Origin: Ophiosphaerella korrae
Lineage: Eukaryota > Ascomycota > Dothideomycetes > Pleosporales > Phaeosphaeriaceae
Direction: 5' to 3'
Assembly: GCA_028456385.1 (NCBI GenBank)
Contig: JALNQF010000725.1
Location: 1 to 15,501 of the forward strand
DNA: 15,501 bases
Numbering within the stretch: position 1 is the stretch's first letter; every line of letters starts with the position of its first letter. The position numbers were made by a program, and so were the translations under genes. Of this stretch, positions 1 through 9,440 are shown in pieces. Below the pieces are notes generated by a model. It was not told where the DNA came from and ran no database searches. It saw only the letters and a list, made by a program, of their open reading frames with translations.

Positions 1-21
1 TTTTTACGCCTACTAATAGCT

Positions 22-271
22 AGAGTACTTTACTAGGTTACGTCTTTATTAAGCTCTATTTTAGGTATATAGTTAGTATTTTAGGCTTCTCTAAGTAGTT
101 CTAGTAAAGGTTAAAAGTAGTAATTACGCCTTAGAGGGAGCTTTTTTTATACTTATTAGTAGGTTAAGATACTCTAATAGGTTATGTCTTTATTAAGGCT
201 CTATTTTTTAGGTATATATAGAGTTAGTAGTTTAGCTTTTTTTAGGTAGTTCTAGTAAAAGTTAAAGGTAG
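22..271 (-). repeat. Imperfect tandem duplication at the 3' end of B pol
   Basis: Two copies of about 100-110 bp, about 22-120 and 165-271. They share blocks such as GTCTTTATTAA, CTCTATTTT, TAGGTATATA and TAGTTCTAGTAAA, with small indels between copies; a shared TTACGCCT just before each (4-11 and 123-130) suggests the true unit is about 120-150 bp. It lies downstream of the chromodomain in B's reading direction. Unlike the A LTRs the copies differ by indels as well as transitions, so the duplication is older than the RIP. Confidence 0.72.
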
Positions 272-407
272 CTTTATATTTTATAAATTCTTCTACTAGC
301 TCTTATATAGGTTTATTATAGCTAGTCTAGTAGACTAAGTAATACTATCTTATATATTTTCTATACTCTTTAAAGCGTATATCTAAGATAGCTTCTACTA
401 GGTATTC
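262..407 (-). other. Chromodomain of B
   Basis: From 407 downward the frame reads EYLVEAILDIRF, then YYLVY(stop)TSYNKPI(stop)E, matching the chromodomain core xYxVExILDSRxxx..YLVxWxGYxxxxxTWEP, with both missing Trp codons now TAG. Element B is thus also a chromovirus, which fits its location in heterochromatin and its use as a target by A. Confidence 0.88.
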
Positions 408-860
408 TTTATATACGCTACTAGTTTCTTTATTAGTAATAATAATAGAGATTAGCTATAGTAAGTCTTAGTCTAGTAAGAGCTTCTAATCTCTAGGGCG
501 TAAGAGTTTTAGAGAGAAGACTAGGAATACGCCTTTACTTAGTATTTCTTAGAGTAGTACTAGCTTATATACTCTACTATCGTAGATAACTCTCTTAATA
601 AAGTATAGGCCTACCTATTAGTAGTTTAATTTTAGAGTTAGTTAAGTAGTTCTCTAATTAGCTATACTAATATAGGCTTAGTTACTAACTTTATATACTA
701 GTTTACTTTAGTAAAAGGTATTAGCTTAGGCTACTTACTCTTATTATACCTAGAGTATTTTTTCTTTAAAGTAGGCTACTAGGTTACTATAGGCGTTAAG
801 TAGCTTATTAGCTTATATACGTTAGTTATATTAAGCTAGGTTTAGTTAATCTTTATTATT
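408..860 (-). other. Integrase C-terminal region of B
   Basis: Between the DDE core and the chromodomain. Around 610-500 the - strand frame reads KLNY..VGLYFIKRVI, like the KKLDxRxxGPYxIxxVI block of gypsy integrases. It is followed by a His-Pro-Val-Phe-like stretch (GVFLVFSLKLLRP at about 520-480). This segment binds DNA and links to the chromodomain. Homology between 860 and 620 is weaker and I see only scattered basic residues. Confidence 0.7.
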
Positions 861-1486
861 TTTACTAGAGTATATACTACTATAAAGGTAATACCTTAGA
901 TTTACAAGAAATAGAGTTATCTTAATAGATATATTAATAGTATTATTTACTTAGAACTTAGTTACGTATAGCTAAGCTACTTAGTTATCTTACGTGTAGT
1001 TAACGTATTACCTTAGAAAGATCTCTAGAGCTTAATTTACTTACTTAGTTTAGCTATTAGTTTCTAAGTAGTACGTAGTTAAGAGCTTTTACGTAATATA
1101 GAGGCGTTTATATACGTAGCGCTAAAATTAGCTAATAAAAGTTGTTTTTCTATTAGATATAATATTTATTAAAACTCTATAAAGCTTAAAAATAGATATA
1201 AAATATTAGGTAGCTTCTTTAGGTTTTAGAGACTTATAAGGGAAGAAATAGTGTCTTTTTATAAGATAGTAGTAAATTACTAAGATATATTTATAAATCT
1301 AGCTACTATTTTTACTAGTTAGTAAGGCTTAGATATAGTCTACTAAGATATTAGTCTAGGGTATATAAGGAATTAGTATAAGTTAAAAGTAACTAAGTTT
1401 ACTATCTTATAAGTTCTTTATATAGTAGTAGATTAGGTATATATTATAAAATTACTTAATAGCTTAAAGTATCTTAAGCTAATAAT
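860..1486 (-). pseudogene. Integrase of B: end of zinc domain and DDE core
   Basis: After the junction the frame reads Tyr, TAG (Trp), Leu, Lys, the counterpart of YYWPGM. The CX2C pair follows (Tyr codons at 1439 and 1430), then ILVDYI (first Asp, codon 1340-1338), ISNRKTTFIS (second Asp now Asn, 1154-1152; family SDRGTQFxS) and T-K-(stop)-V-N (catalytic Glu now Lys, 1046-1044; family TERVNQ). Spacing is D-X61-D-X35-E. Two of three catalytic residues are lost by G-to-A. Confidence 0.93.
1482..1486. repeat. Left target-site duplication of element A (ATAAT)
   Basis: The five bases directly left of the 5' LTR are identical to the five directly right of the 3' LTR. Five bp is the usual duplication for Ty3/gypsy integrases. 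ATAAT alone could match by chance in such AT-rich DNA, but removing A plus one copy (6977 bp) restores the integrase frame of element B, which is independent support. Confidence 0.93.
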
Positions 1487-1917
1487 TGTTATAGTAGTAA
1501 TAGAAGAGCTATAGATAGAACTAATTAGCTCTACGATAATAGACTTAGACTTATATAACCCTAAGGAGTATAGACTTAATTAGGAGACTACGCACAATTA
1601 GGACACCTAAGGTAATCTACAATCTATAGGCTCTTAGCACTAATAGATTATAGATTAGAGTAATCTACAATCTACTAGTCTTAGTAATAATAGATTATAG
1701 ATTACAACGAATATATAATTAATAGTAATACGTATTATTAGGATAGTATTAGTAATTTAATCCTTTAACTATAGAACGCTAATACAAGATAGTTATAAAA
1801 TATCTTCTATTATTTATAGTTATTATAGATTACTCCTAAACCTTCTAATATTAGCTTATAATCTACTAACACCCCTTAGGCACTAAGAAGTTAACTCTAG
1901 TAAATAGCCCTATAATA
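1487..1917 (+). repeat. 5' LTR of element A (431 bp)
   Basis: Direct repeat of 8028-8458 at a constant offset of 6541 with no indel. It begins TGTTATAG, keeping the canonical TG, and ends TATAATA, where the canonical terminal CA has become TA. By my hand alignment it differs from the 3' LTR at 22 of 431 positions, all C/T or G/A. It should carry the element's promoter and transcription start; I cannot fix a TATA box because the whole LTR is AT-rich. It contains two tandem hairpin-forming units (1613-1704). Confidence 0.95.
1613..1704 (+). repeat. Two tandem inverted-repeat units inside the 5' LTR
   Basis: Two consecutive stem-loop units. Unit 1 has arms at 1613-1627 (TAATCTACAATCTAT) and 1643-1657 (ATAGATTATAGATTA), with one RIP-type mismatch. 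Unit 2 has arms at 1661-1675 and 1690-1704. Each arm itself contains a doubled AATCT-type core. The same arrangement sits at 8154-8245. It could be an enhancer-like repeat, a binding-site array or an RNA structure; the sequence does not say which. Confidence 0.8.
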
Positions 1918-1977
1918 CCTTACTAATTTAGTTATTACAAGAGTAAAGCGTAAGTAGCATATAGTCTAACTAATATA
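1918..1977 (+). other. Leader of element A between 5' LTR and gag
   Basis: About 60 bp between the LTR end and the inferred gag start. A retrotransposon primer-binding site should lie in its first bases. The sequence begins CCTTACTAATTTAG and is too altered for me to match it to a tRNA 3' end or to a self-priming site, so no site is assigned. Confidence 0.5.
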
Positions 1978-2235
1978 ATAGTAGAAAGTTTAACTAAAAC
2001 TAGTAAAGCCCCTAAGAGTAGTTACAAGTTAGATAGTACTATATAGGAAATAATTAAAGAACGTATTAATAAACTAATAGATAAGAAAAAAGATATAAAA
2101 ATAGTAATTAACGCTTTAGAAATATAGAACAAAGAGCTATAAGACTACTTAAAACAAAATAAAGCCTAAATTAAAGCTATTATTAAAGGATAAAACTAGA
2201 TAGAACTAATTACCTAATAATTAGAGATAAGCGCG

Positions 2236-2997
2236 ACAAAGAAACTACCTAAGATACTTATCCTTAAAAAGTTTAATAGAATAAGAGAGAAACTAAAACC
2301 TTTTATAGCTTTAGCATAACTCTAGATAGATATATAAGTACTACACTTTAACACGAAAGAGAAGAAAGTAATATATATTAGATTGTATTTTAAGGAAGAT
2401 GTAATAAGATAGTATAAACTATATTAGATAGACTATTTAATACATGCACTAATAATATAGAAAGATAAGACTAAAGCTATCTTTAAAAGTTATAAGTACT
2501 TTATAAAGCAAATAAGAGTAGTATTTAAGGATATAGATATTATCTAGTAGGCTAAAGAGAAACTTAAGAGGCTCGCGTAAAACAAGAGTATTCTAGAATA
2601 CGTATTATAGTTTAAATAACTAGCCTAGAATATAGAATAGAATAAAGTATCCTTAATATTATAATTTAAATAAGGATTAAATATAAAAATTTAATACGAA
2701 ATAATCTATATAGAGAAGCCTAGGATATTAGAAGTCTTAAAGTAATAGGTAATATAAATTAATAATAACCTTCAAGAATAGAAAAAGAACAAGTATAGTA
2801 CCTAACTAAGAAACTAGGATACTAGAGACCCTATAATCCTTAATATAAATAAAGATAGGAAAAAGAAGAAGAATAAAGACTTTACGTACTTTAATTATAG
2901 TAAGAAAGGCTACTACGTAAAAGATTACTAATTATAAAAGAAGAAGGATATAGTATACTATAAATATAAGAAACTAAGATACTTTATAAAAGACTAT
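2236..2997 (+). other. Gag region of A: capsid plus two CCHC zinc knuckles
   Basis: From 2236 the frame reads a Lys-Leu-Pro-Lys start, then Lys-Phe-(Asn)-x-x-Arg-Glu-Lys-Leu-Lys-Pro-Phe, matching the opening of fungal Ty3/gypsy capsid domains. Two knuckles follow with CX2CX4HX4C spacing. Knuckle 1 has Cys at 2887, 2896 and 2926 and His at 2911. Knuckle 2 has Cys at 2956, 2965 and 2995 and His at 2980. All eight ligands now read Tyr (TGC/TGT to TAC/TAT, CAC to TAC), exactly as RIP predicts. Gag forms the particle and the knuckles bind RNA. The stretch 3100-3190 may be a further Cys/His module seen in related fungal elements, but this is weak. Confidence 0.88.
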
Positions 2998-3189
2998 AGA
3001 AGTAAGGACCTAAAGAAAGAAATATAGTTAAAAATAACTAAAAAGAAGAAAGAAGTACTATAAGTATAGGCTAAACCTTAGGAAAAAGTAGCTAAGAGTA
3101 AGGAATTACATTACGTAATACTCTATTAAACTTTTTATTATAAAGATAACTACTATATATATCTTTCTAGTAAGTAGAGAGTAGGATAT

Positions 3190-4100
3190 TTCTTATAATA
3201 GAGAAATAGAGTAGTAGTAACAAAAGAAAAAATAAAAGCGTAGCTAGAAGAGATAGTATACGTAATAGACCTACTAATAGAAGATTTAGAGAGGGAAGAG
3301 CCCTTAGTACTATTAATCTAGGCTAAAGAACTAGTACTAGATAAAGAGACTACTATAGCTTCCTCTAAAGGACTACAAGAAAGTAAGAAACAAGTTAGTA
3401 TAAGAGGTATAGAGTATACCTAGCTAGATATATATAGCTATAATAGCTATATAATAATAGATATAGAAGAATAAAATAAAGAATAGAAGTTTATTTAGAT
3501 ATACTTAATAGTTATAAGTATAGAGGAAGTATATAAAGACTAGAAAGAACGTAATCTTAAAAAAATAAAGTTTATACTATTTTAGGAATAGATAAACTAG
3601 TATATAGTTGTAGTAAGAAGAATACCTATATAAAGAGAGTAGTAACACTTTATAAAAAAAACGTAATAGATTAATAAAGCTTATATACTAAGAGTACTAG
3701 TAGTATACTATATCTTAATAGTAGAGATACCTAGGAAGGATAAGTACTAGAAAGGGGATAATAAGATAATAGATCTAGAATATCTAGTATATTTTAAAGT
3801 ATTATAGATATTATATCTAGATAAGAATTGTATTATATATAGAAAACCTAAGATAAATAATAGCGTATAGCTTATAAGAAGGAAAGGCTATAATTATATA
3901 AGAGTAATTCTAGTAGAAGATATCTAAAGATAAGAGATAATCCTAGAAGATAGATATTTAGTAGTAAGACCTAGCCTAAAACTATCTAAGAAATGCGTCT
4001 AAAGAGGACTATAGTACATATATATATATAATAAATGTCTAAAATACAAAGAATATAAACTTAAATTAAAAGGCGTAAGAGGCTTATATATTACAAAAAT
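3190..4100 (+). other. Gag-to-protease linker of A
   Basis: About 900 bp in the gag-pol frame between the knuckle region and the protease. It is rich in Lys, Glu, Ile and Tyr codons after mutation, and I see no domain. Its length is within the range of spacer regions in fused gag-pol proteins. It still follows the same frame, so it is coding, not an insertion. Confidence 0.6.
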
Positions 4101-4125
4101 AGGTATATACTAAGAAAGGAGAGTA

Positions 4126-4400
4126 TAATTAATAATTAATAGTAGAGCTACAAGAAACTTTATATTAAAGAAGTTTATAGAAAACTAAGGAATATATTAT
4201 ATAATAAAGAAGTACCCTCGACAACTAAGTATAATTAAAGGAAAACTATTCTAGGAACCTATTAGGTTTAAAACAGTTCCCTCTACACTAAAGTTAGAAA
4301 AGATAAAGATTAATAATATAGTTATAGATATAACAATAATTAACGATAAATAAGAAATTATACTAGAAATACTATAGTTATAGATAGTTAACCTATATAT
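4126..4400 (+). other. Aspartic protease domain of A (catalytic triplet mutated)
   Basis: At 4132-4155 the frame reads Ile-Ile-Asn-Ser-Arg-Ala-Thr-Arg-Asn-Phe, the counterpart of the retropepsin motif LIDSGATGNF. The catalytic Asp (codon 4138) is Asn and the Gly is Arg, both G-to-A changes, so the enzyme is dead. Retropepsins of this family cleave the gag-pol precursor. The C-terminal limit is approximate. Confidence 0.86.
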
Positions 4401-4689
4401 TAATTAGAGAATAGGAAGAATTAGCTACTATAAAATAGAAAAGCTAAGAGCTAATATAAGTACCTATAAAGGAGAATTCCTAGAAGAATATAAGAAATAG
4501 GAACTACAGCTTATAGAGCTAGAAGACTACCTTCTAGAATATTAGCTATAGGACTTAGTAATAGAAATAGAAGAAGGAAAAAACGTTAGATAGAGCTTAG
4601 TCTATAGAAAGATAGAAAAAGAATCTAAGATTAAACAAGTATTTATCGAAAACGCAATTAAGAAAAGATAGATACAAGAATCTAAATCT

Positions 4690-5300
4690 TTAGTAGTATA
4701 TAGACTTATATTTATAGATAAAAAGAGAATAAGTAATAAAAGGCCTTATATAGACTTTAGGAAAACTAACGTAGTTATAAATAAAAACTAATTCCCCTTA
4801 CTATAAATAGATAAGATATAAGCTAGACTAAAGAAAGTAAAAATCTTTATAAAACTAGATATCTAAAACGCTTATTACTAGATTAGAATTAAAGAAAGTA
4901 ATAAATAGAAGATAGCGTTTAGAATACAATAGAGACTATATAAATATTTAGTTATACTATTTAGATTAACGAACGTACTAGCTGCGTTCTAAGAAAGAAT
5001 TAATATAGTACTAAGAGAGTACTTAGATATATTTATATTTATATACCTAGACAATATCCTTATATTCTTAGAAATAGAGGAAGAATATATACAACACGTA
5101 TACAAAGTACTAGAAAAACTAGTAGAAAATAAATTATTTCTTAAAATAAGAAAATGTAAATTCTATATAAAGGAAATAGATTTCCTAAGATTTATTATAG
5201 AACTAGGAAAGATTAAGATTAACCTAGAAAAGATTAAGTTAATTAACGAATAGCTAACACTAAAGAACCTAAGAGAGGTATAATAATTCTATAGCCTAGC
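4690..5300 (+). other. Reverse transcriptase domain of A
   Basis: Recognised by RPYIDFRKTN at 4741-4770 (family R-x-C-x-DYRxLN) and by IYLDNILIFL at 5041-5070 (family YLDDILIFS). The second catalytic Asp of YLDD is Asn (AAT at 5053), a G-to-A change that removes polymerase activity. The first Asp (GAC at 5050) remains. Between them lie the expected thumb and palm stretches in the same frame. Confidence 0.93.
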
Positions 5301-5460
5301 TAACTTTTACAAAAAGTTAATAGTAAGATAGTCTAAAGATATAGAACTAATTATAAGACTTATAAAGAAAGATACGCTATTTAAATAGATAAAGAAATAC
5401 AAGAAAGTATTTAACAAGATTAAAAGAAAGTTTATAGAAAACCTAGTTATTAGAATATAT

Positions 5461-5880
5461 AACCTAGACCTACTAGTAATAGTAAAAATAGATGTATCTA
5501 ACTTAGTCTATAGAATAGTACTAATACAAGAAGATCTAAAGACTAAATAAGAATACTTAGTTAAATACTTCTCTAAGAAAATAAAGCTAGTAGAGCTTAA
5601 CTACTTAATTTATAATAAAGAAATACTAGTAATCTATAAAGTATTTAAATAATAGAGAGTATACCTACAAAGAGTAAAATATTAAATAAAGGTCTATATA
5701 GACTATAGGAATCTTATAGGATTTATACTAAATAAAGAACTATTATAATAATATATAAGATAGTAGGAGTTCCTATTAATATTTAATATAGAAATTATAC
5801 ATATAAAAGGGAAAGATAACTAATTTATAGACGCCTTTAGTAAAAGGCTAGACTTATAAGAAGAAGTAAGCGCTACTAGA
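5461..5880 (+). other. RNase H domain of A
   Basis: At 5482-5520 the frame reads VKIDVSNLVYRIVL, the counterpart of the RNase H start ETDASDxAxGAVL; the first catalytic Asp (GAT at 5491) is kept. Further on, the frame shows the conserved SKK (about 5573), the Leu-Asn-Tyr block and the Asp-Ala-x-Ser-like end (about 5828-5845). The domain would remove the RNA strand during reverse transcription. Confidence 0.88.
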
Positions 5881-6084
5881 ATAGTTCTAGTTAAGAATAA
5901 AGTAGGATATCTAATCCTAAATATACCTAAGATAGCCGCTACACTTAAAAGAACAAGTAGTAAGCTAGACAAATAGATTTAGAAAACAACGCAAGAAGTA
6001 CCTAAAGAAATAGAAAAATTAGAAATCTAAGAAGGACTTATATAAGTATATAGAAGAATATATATTCTAAGAAAGATTTAGAGA

Positions 6085-6960
6085 GAATTTATATAGTAAT
6101 TCTATAAACTACTAGTATATAGTTACTAAAGTATTAAGAAAATATTAAATAGACTACTATAAGACTACTATATCCTAAAAGCAAGATAATTAGTAGAAGA
6201 AGTACTACAAGACTATATAAAATACTAGAGAAATAAGTATAATAGATATACACTATATAGAATACTATAACTAGTAGAAGTACTAAGATAACTATAAGGA
6301 GTTATTATAATAGACTTTATTATAAAGCTACCTAAGTCTAAAAATCTAATATTAGGAGTAGAATATAATAGAATACTTATAATAGTAGATAAACTTATAA
6401 AGTATATATACTTTAAACTATATAAAGAGAAAAGTAAGATAGAAGTTACTATATACTAGGTTTTAGGAACTATAATAAGCTAGTATAGTATTCTAGATAA
6501 GATTATTATAGATAGAGACGTACAATTTATATTAAAACTATAGAGAATAATAATAGCGTAATTAGGAATACAATATATAATATTAATAGTATATTATCTA
6601 TAGATAGATAGATAATTAGAACAAGCGAATTAAACAATAGAATAATACCTAAGATACTACTTTAACTACAAGTAGAATAACTAGGTATAGCTACTACCTA
6701 TAGTACAACTAGTATATAATAGTATAAAAAATATAGTAATAGGAGTATTACTTTTCTTTATAAACTATAGATTTAACCCTAGCGTATATAAAACGCCTAA
6801 AAGTATAGAATTATAAACTCTAAGAAGAGAAAACTTTATAAATAGAATAAAGGAAATATATAATTAGTTAAGATAGGACGTAGAATTCCTATATAATTAA
6901 ATAGTAAAGTACTATAACAAGAAATATAAAAAGGGACCCTAATTTAGAGAGGGAGAAAAA
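6085..6960 (+). other. Integrase of A: HHCC domain and DDE core
   Basis: The HHCC zinc domain has His positions at 6103 and 6124 (seven codons apart, as in HxxxxxGH) and Cys positions at 6214 and 6223 (CX2C); all four now read Tyr. The catalytic triad is intact in the reading: Asp at 6313 (IDFIIKLP), Asp at 6511 (IDRDVQF) and Glu at 6619 (LEQANQ), giving D-X65-D-X35-E. D-X35-E spacing is diagnostic of retroviral-type integrases. Internal stops make it non-functional. Confidence 0.93.
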
Positions 6961-7197
6961 GTATAGTTAGTTAAGAAGAATATTAAGAGTAAACAATCTA
7001 GTTTAAAACTAGATTATATTAAAATTAGACTATATAAGATTAAAAAGAAAATTACACTAGTTATATTTAAATTAAAGCTACTAGATAAGATAAGGATATA
7101 CCTAATATTCTATATATTACTACTAGAACAAGTACTACAAGACGTAGAACTACTAGTGTACGAAGTAGATACGTATAGAGAATAAGAGGAATAGGAA

Positions 7198-7347
7198 GTT
7201 AAAGAAATCTTAGTATACTAGTCCTATAATAGTAGGAATTACTACCTAGTAAAATAGATAGGTATAGACGAGAAAGGACAACTATAAGAAGATATATAGA
7301 AACTAGAAGATAACCTTAGCTACTTTAAGAAATTAGAAGAGTTCTAA
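7198..7347 (+). other. C-terminal chromodomain of A
   Basis: The frame reads EILVY(stop)SYNSRNYYLVK(stop)IGIDEKG, matching the chromodomain pattern xILDSRxxxxxxYLVKWKGYDExxxTWE. The TAG at 7255 is the expected Trp of VKW. The end of the domain, with its conserved Asn-Leu, is at about 7303-7347. In chromoviruses this domain binds methylated histone H3 and steers integration to heterochromatin. Together with the RT/IN order it defines the clade. Confidence 0.87.
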
Positions 7348-8013
7348 AATTAAAACTCCTTAGAACGCCTAGCAGCGAGCTAAGAGAACTAATATTACTA
7401 CTATTAGATAGAGAGACGATAGGAACGCCTAATATAGGACCTACTATAGCAATATTAAATACTTTATCTAAGTTTAGCTTAGCTCCTAGAGCTACTAACT
7501 ACTTAGCTAATTTCTTATTATTTAACACCTTTATCTTATAAAGACAAGAGAGGTAAGCTTAATTTTTTACTAGCTTACTCTATACAAGCTCCTAGATCTA
7601 CTTATACTTAGCTTTAGCCTCTACAATTTTAGATAGTAGTTTTTCTTAAGTCTAGTTAATAGCTTTCCTTATTATTATTAAGCCTAGACGTAAGAATAAG
7701 TATAGTAAATATATACTTAGAGAGAGAAATACTAGATATATTATAAGAACTACGTATATTTACATAAATATATACCTTATAAGCCCTACTATTGTTTGTA
7801 GAAATAATATAAAGAAGAGACTTAGGATTTAACTTAAGAGAAGTATAACAAGAATAAAGAAATATCTTAATACTATTACGTAATACGTAATTAGTAAGGA
7901 GATAGTAATAACGTATAGATAAAACAACTATAGGAAGTAATAAAGAACTATAGATTAATAAAGAAAGTAAATTAATAACTTTAGCTCTAGGTTAGATAAA
8001 CAAAAGACTACTT
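7348..8013 (+). other. 3' untranslated region of A
   Basis: About 670 bp between the gag-pol end and the polypurine tract, long for this element type. I recognise no domain. On the - strand one frame (about 7678 down to 7328) reads with few stops and only at plausible Gln/Trp positions; it is described in the findings as a weak antisense candidate. Confidence 0.6.
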
Positions 8014-8027
8014 AAAAGAAGAGATAG
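8014..8027 (+). promoter_or_regulatory. Polypurine tract of A
   Basis: A run of AAAAGAAGAGA followed by TAG lies immediately upstream of the 3' LTR. Purine tracts in this position prime plus-strand DNA synthesis in LTR retroelements. The single T near the end may be a RIP change or original. Confidence 0.75.
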
Positions 8028-8458
8028 TATTATAGTAGTAATAGAAGAGCTATAGATAGAACTAATTAGCTCTATAATAATAGACTTAGACTTATATAAC
8101 CCTAAAGAGTATAGACTTAATTAGGAGACTACGCACAATTAGGATACCTAAGGTAATCTATAATCTATAAGCTCTTAGTACTAATAGATTATAGATTAGA
8201 GTAATCTATAATCTACTAGTCTTAGTAATAATAGATTATAGATTACAACAAATATATAATTAATAGCGATGCGTATTATTAGGATAGTATTAGTAATTTA
8301 ATCCTTTAACTATAGAACGCTAATACAAGATAGTTGCAAAACATCTTCTATTATTTATAGTTATTATAGATTACCTTTAAACCTTCTAATATTAGCTTAT
8401 AATCTACTAACACTCCTTAGGCACTAAGAAGTTAACCCTAGTAAATAGCCCTATAACA
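8028..8458 (+). repeat. 3' LTR of element A (431 bp)
   Basis: Partner of the 5' LTR. It begins TATTATAG (terminal TG mutated to TA) and ends TATAACA (terminal CA kept), so each LTR preserves the end that the other lost. It directly follows the polypurine tract and is followed by the ATAAT duplication at 8459-8463. It retains several bases lost in the 5' copy, for example around 8268-8272 and 8336-8337. It would have supplied the polyadenylation signal. Confidence 0.95.
8154..8245 (+). repeat. Two tandem inverted-repeat units inside the 3' LTR
   Basis: Counterpart of 1613-1704 in the 3' LTR, in the same arrangement. C-to-T and G-to-A changes relative to the 5' copy fall in the arms and the first loop, so pairing is slightly altered but still recognisable. 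Confidence 0.78.
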
Positions 8459-8463
8459 ATAAT
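8459..8463. repeat. Right target-site duplication of element A (ATAAT)
   Basis: Right copy of the 5-bp duplication, immediately after the terminal CA of the 3' LTR. It is neither copy-specific nor mutated. Confidence 0.93.
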
Positions 8464-8545
8464 AGTACTTATATATTAGATATAGTGTACTATAGAGTTT
8501 TTTATAGCTTACTAACTAATAGTTATAGTATAAATTAAAGATTTA
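8464..8545 (-). other. Integrase HHCC domain of B, first half (cut by element A)
   Basis: His positions are Tyr codons at 8527-8525 and 8506-8504, seven codons apart as in HxxxxxGH. The frame then runs to Lys-Tyr-Tyr at the junction. The Tyr codon at the break is formed from base 8464 on this side and 1486-1485 on the other. The Cys pair of the same zinc finger lies at 1439 and 1430. Confidence 0.88.
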
Positions 8546-9059
8546 GTAGTATAGATAGGTATTTAAAGAAATATATAGACGCGTTTTATTAACTTAAAAG
8601 TACTTTTCTTTCTTTAATCTAGTAGAGCTAATATTAGTATATAAGAAGTAGTATCCTACTTTATAAAAGGCTTTTATTAGTTTTTATTATCTACTATCTA
8701 TAGTAGTAAATATAGCTTAGGCTATATAGTCTTCTAAGTACGCTATATCTAGTAATTCTTCTATTAGGTATAAGTTAACAATATATAGTAAGAGTTCTAG
8801 GTCTAGTTCTCTATTATAGGGTAGTAGAAAATCTTCTAGTAGGTTTACTAATTTAGGTTTTATTCTTATAATATAGTAAAGGTAGGTATATACTATAGTA
8901 GCTTATTTTAGTATAAATCTATCTAGCTTTTATAGGTCTATAAGGCTTAGAGTATAAATTACTATATCTAGTGTAGGTTTTACGCCTAGGGCTAGGACTT
9001 AAGGGCTTAAGATAATTTAGTTAGCTCCTAATACTTATAGATTAGAATTATCTATAGAG

Positions 9060-9440
9060 TAATCTTATAGTTAGTAGCTTAGGGCGTCTATAACCTTATT
9101 TATATTACTAGGTACGTATTTAATATAGAAATTAAATTAGAATAGGAATAATAACTAGTAAGCTTAGTAGTAATTAAGCTTTTTAGTTATTATAAAAGTT
9201 TCTAAATTATAGTAGTCTATTATAACGTAGATTATATATAGACTACTTATAAGCTCTAGTTTCTATTCTTTAAATACTTAGATTATAGCTATAAGTTCTA
9301 GGTTGTAGATATTGTAATTATATTCTACTAAGGTGTATTTTTTTAAGAAGAAGCTAACTAGCTATTAGATTCTATCTTAGTTTAGTTAGCTTATTACTCT
9401 ACCTAAAGCTTACTTAGAGGCGTTAGTTTAGATATAGATT
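9060..9440 (-). other. RNase H domain of B
   Basis: The frame gives IYI(stop)TNASK(stop)ALGRVIS, matching ETDASxxALGxVLSQ with Asp changed to Asn (codon 9424-9422). It continues with VSFFLKKYTLVEYNY (family VAFxSKKLTPAExNY), ELIAII and IIDYYNLETF (family TDHxNLxYF). It ends with KYVPSNINKVIDALS (family YRPGxxNxxADALS) near 9090. Its length and order are normal for Ty3/gypsy. Confidence 0.93.

Larger units (their letters stand above)
1..1486 (-). mobile_element. Element B, left-hand part: integrase C-terminal two-thirds, chromodomain and 3' end
   Basis: Continuation of B beyond the A insertion. The - strand frame here (codon starts of the form 3n+2) is the same as that right of A (3n+1) once the 6977 inserted bases are removed. 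It carries the CX2C of the integrase zinc domain, the DDE core and a chromodomain, then a tandem duplication at the window edge. Confidence 0.93.
1978..7347 (+). pseudogene. gag-pol polyprotein of element A, one frame, many RIP stops
   Basis: About 1790 codons in one continuous frame (codon starts at positions of the form 3n+1) from the capsid to the chromodomain. I checked frame identity at 2236, 2887, 4138, 4741, 5044, 5491, 6313, 6511, 6619 and 7261. Gag and pol are therefore fused with no frameshift. The start is placed at the ATA pair near 1975-1978, read as a mutated ATG; this is inference. The end is the TAA at 7345, which could itself be a mutated Gln codon with the true stop slightly downstream (7351 or 7381). 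TAG stops stand where Trp is expected and TAA where Gln is expected. No frame-changing indel is evident over 5.3 kb. Domains are listed separately. Confidence 0.93.
1487..8458 (+). mobile_element. Element A: full-length Ty3/gypsy chromovirus LTR retrotransposon, RIP-inactivated
   Basis: A complete 6972-bp LTR retrotransposon. Seen directly: two 431-bp direct repeats at the ends, a 5-bp duplication ATAAT outside them, a purine tract before the 3' LTR and one gag-pol frame in between. Domain order is capsid, zinc knuckles, protease, RT, RNase H, integrase, chromodomain. Integrase after RT marks Ty3/gypsy (Metaviridae), and the terminal chromodomain places it among chromoviruses. The element replicated by copying its RNA into DNA and pasting it with its integrase. 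It interrupts element B on the opposite strand. Stops, altered active sites and transition-only LTR differences show it is dead through RIP-type mutation. I cannot assign a named family. Confidence 0.96.

Noticed and set aside
1921..1950. Primer-binding site after the 5' LTR
   Set aside because: The position is right, but the bases are too altered to match a tRNA 3' end or an LTR self-primer with any confidence.
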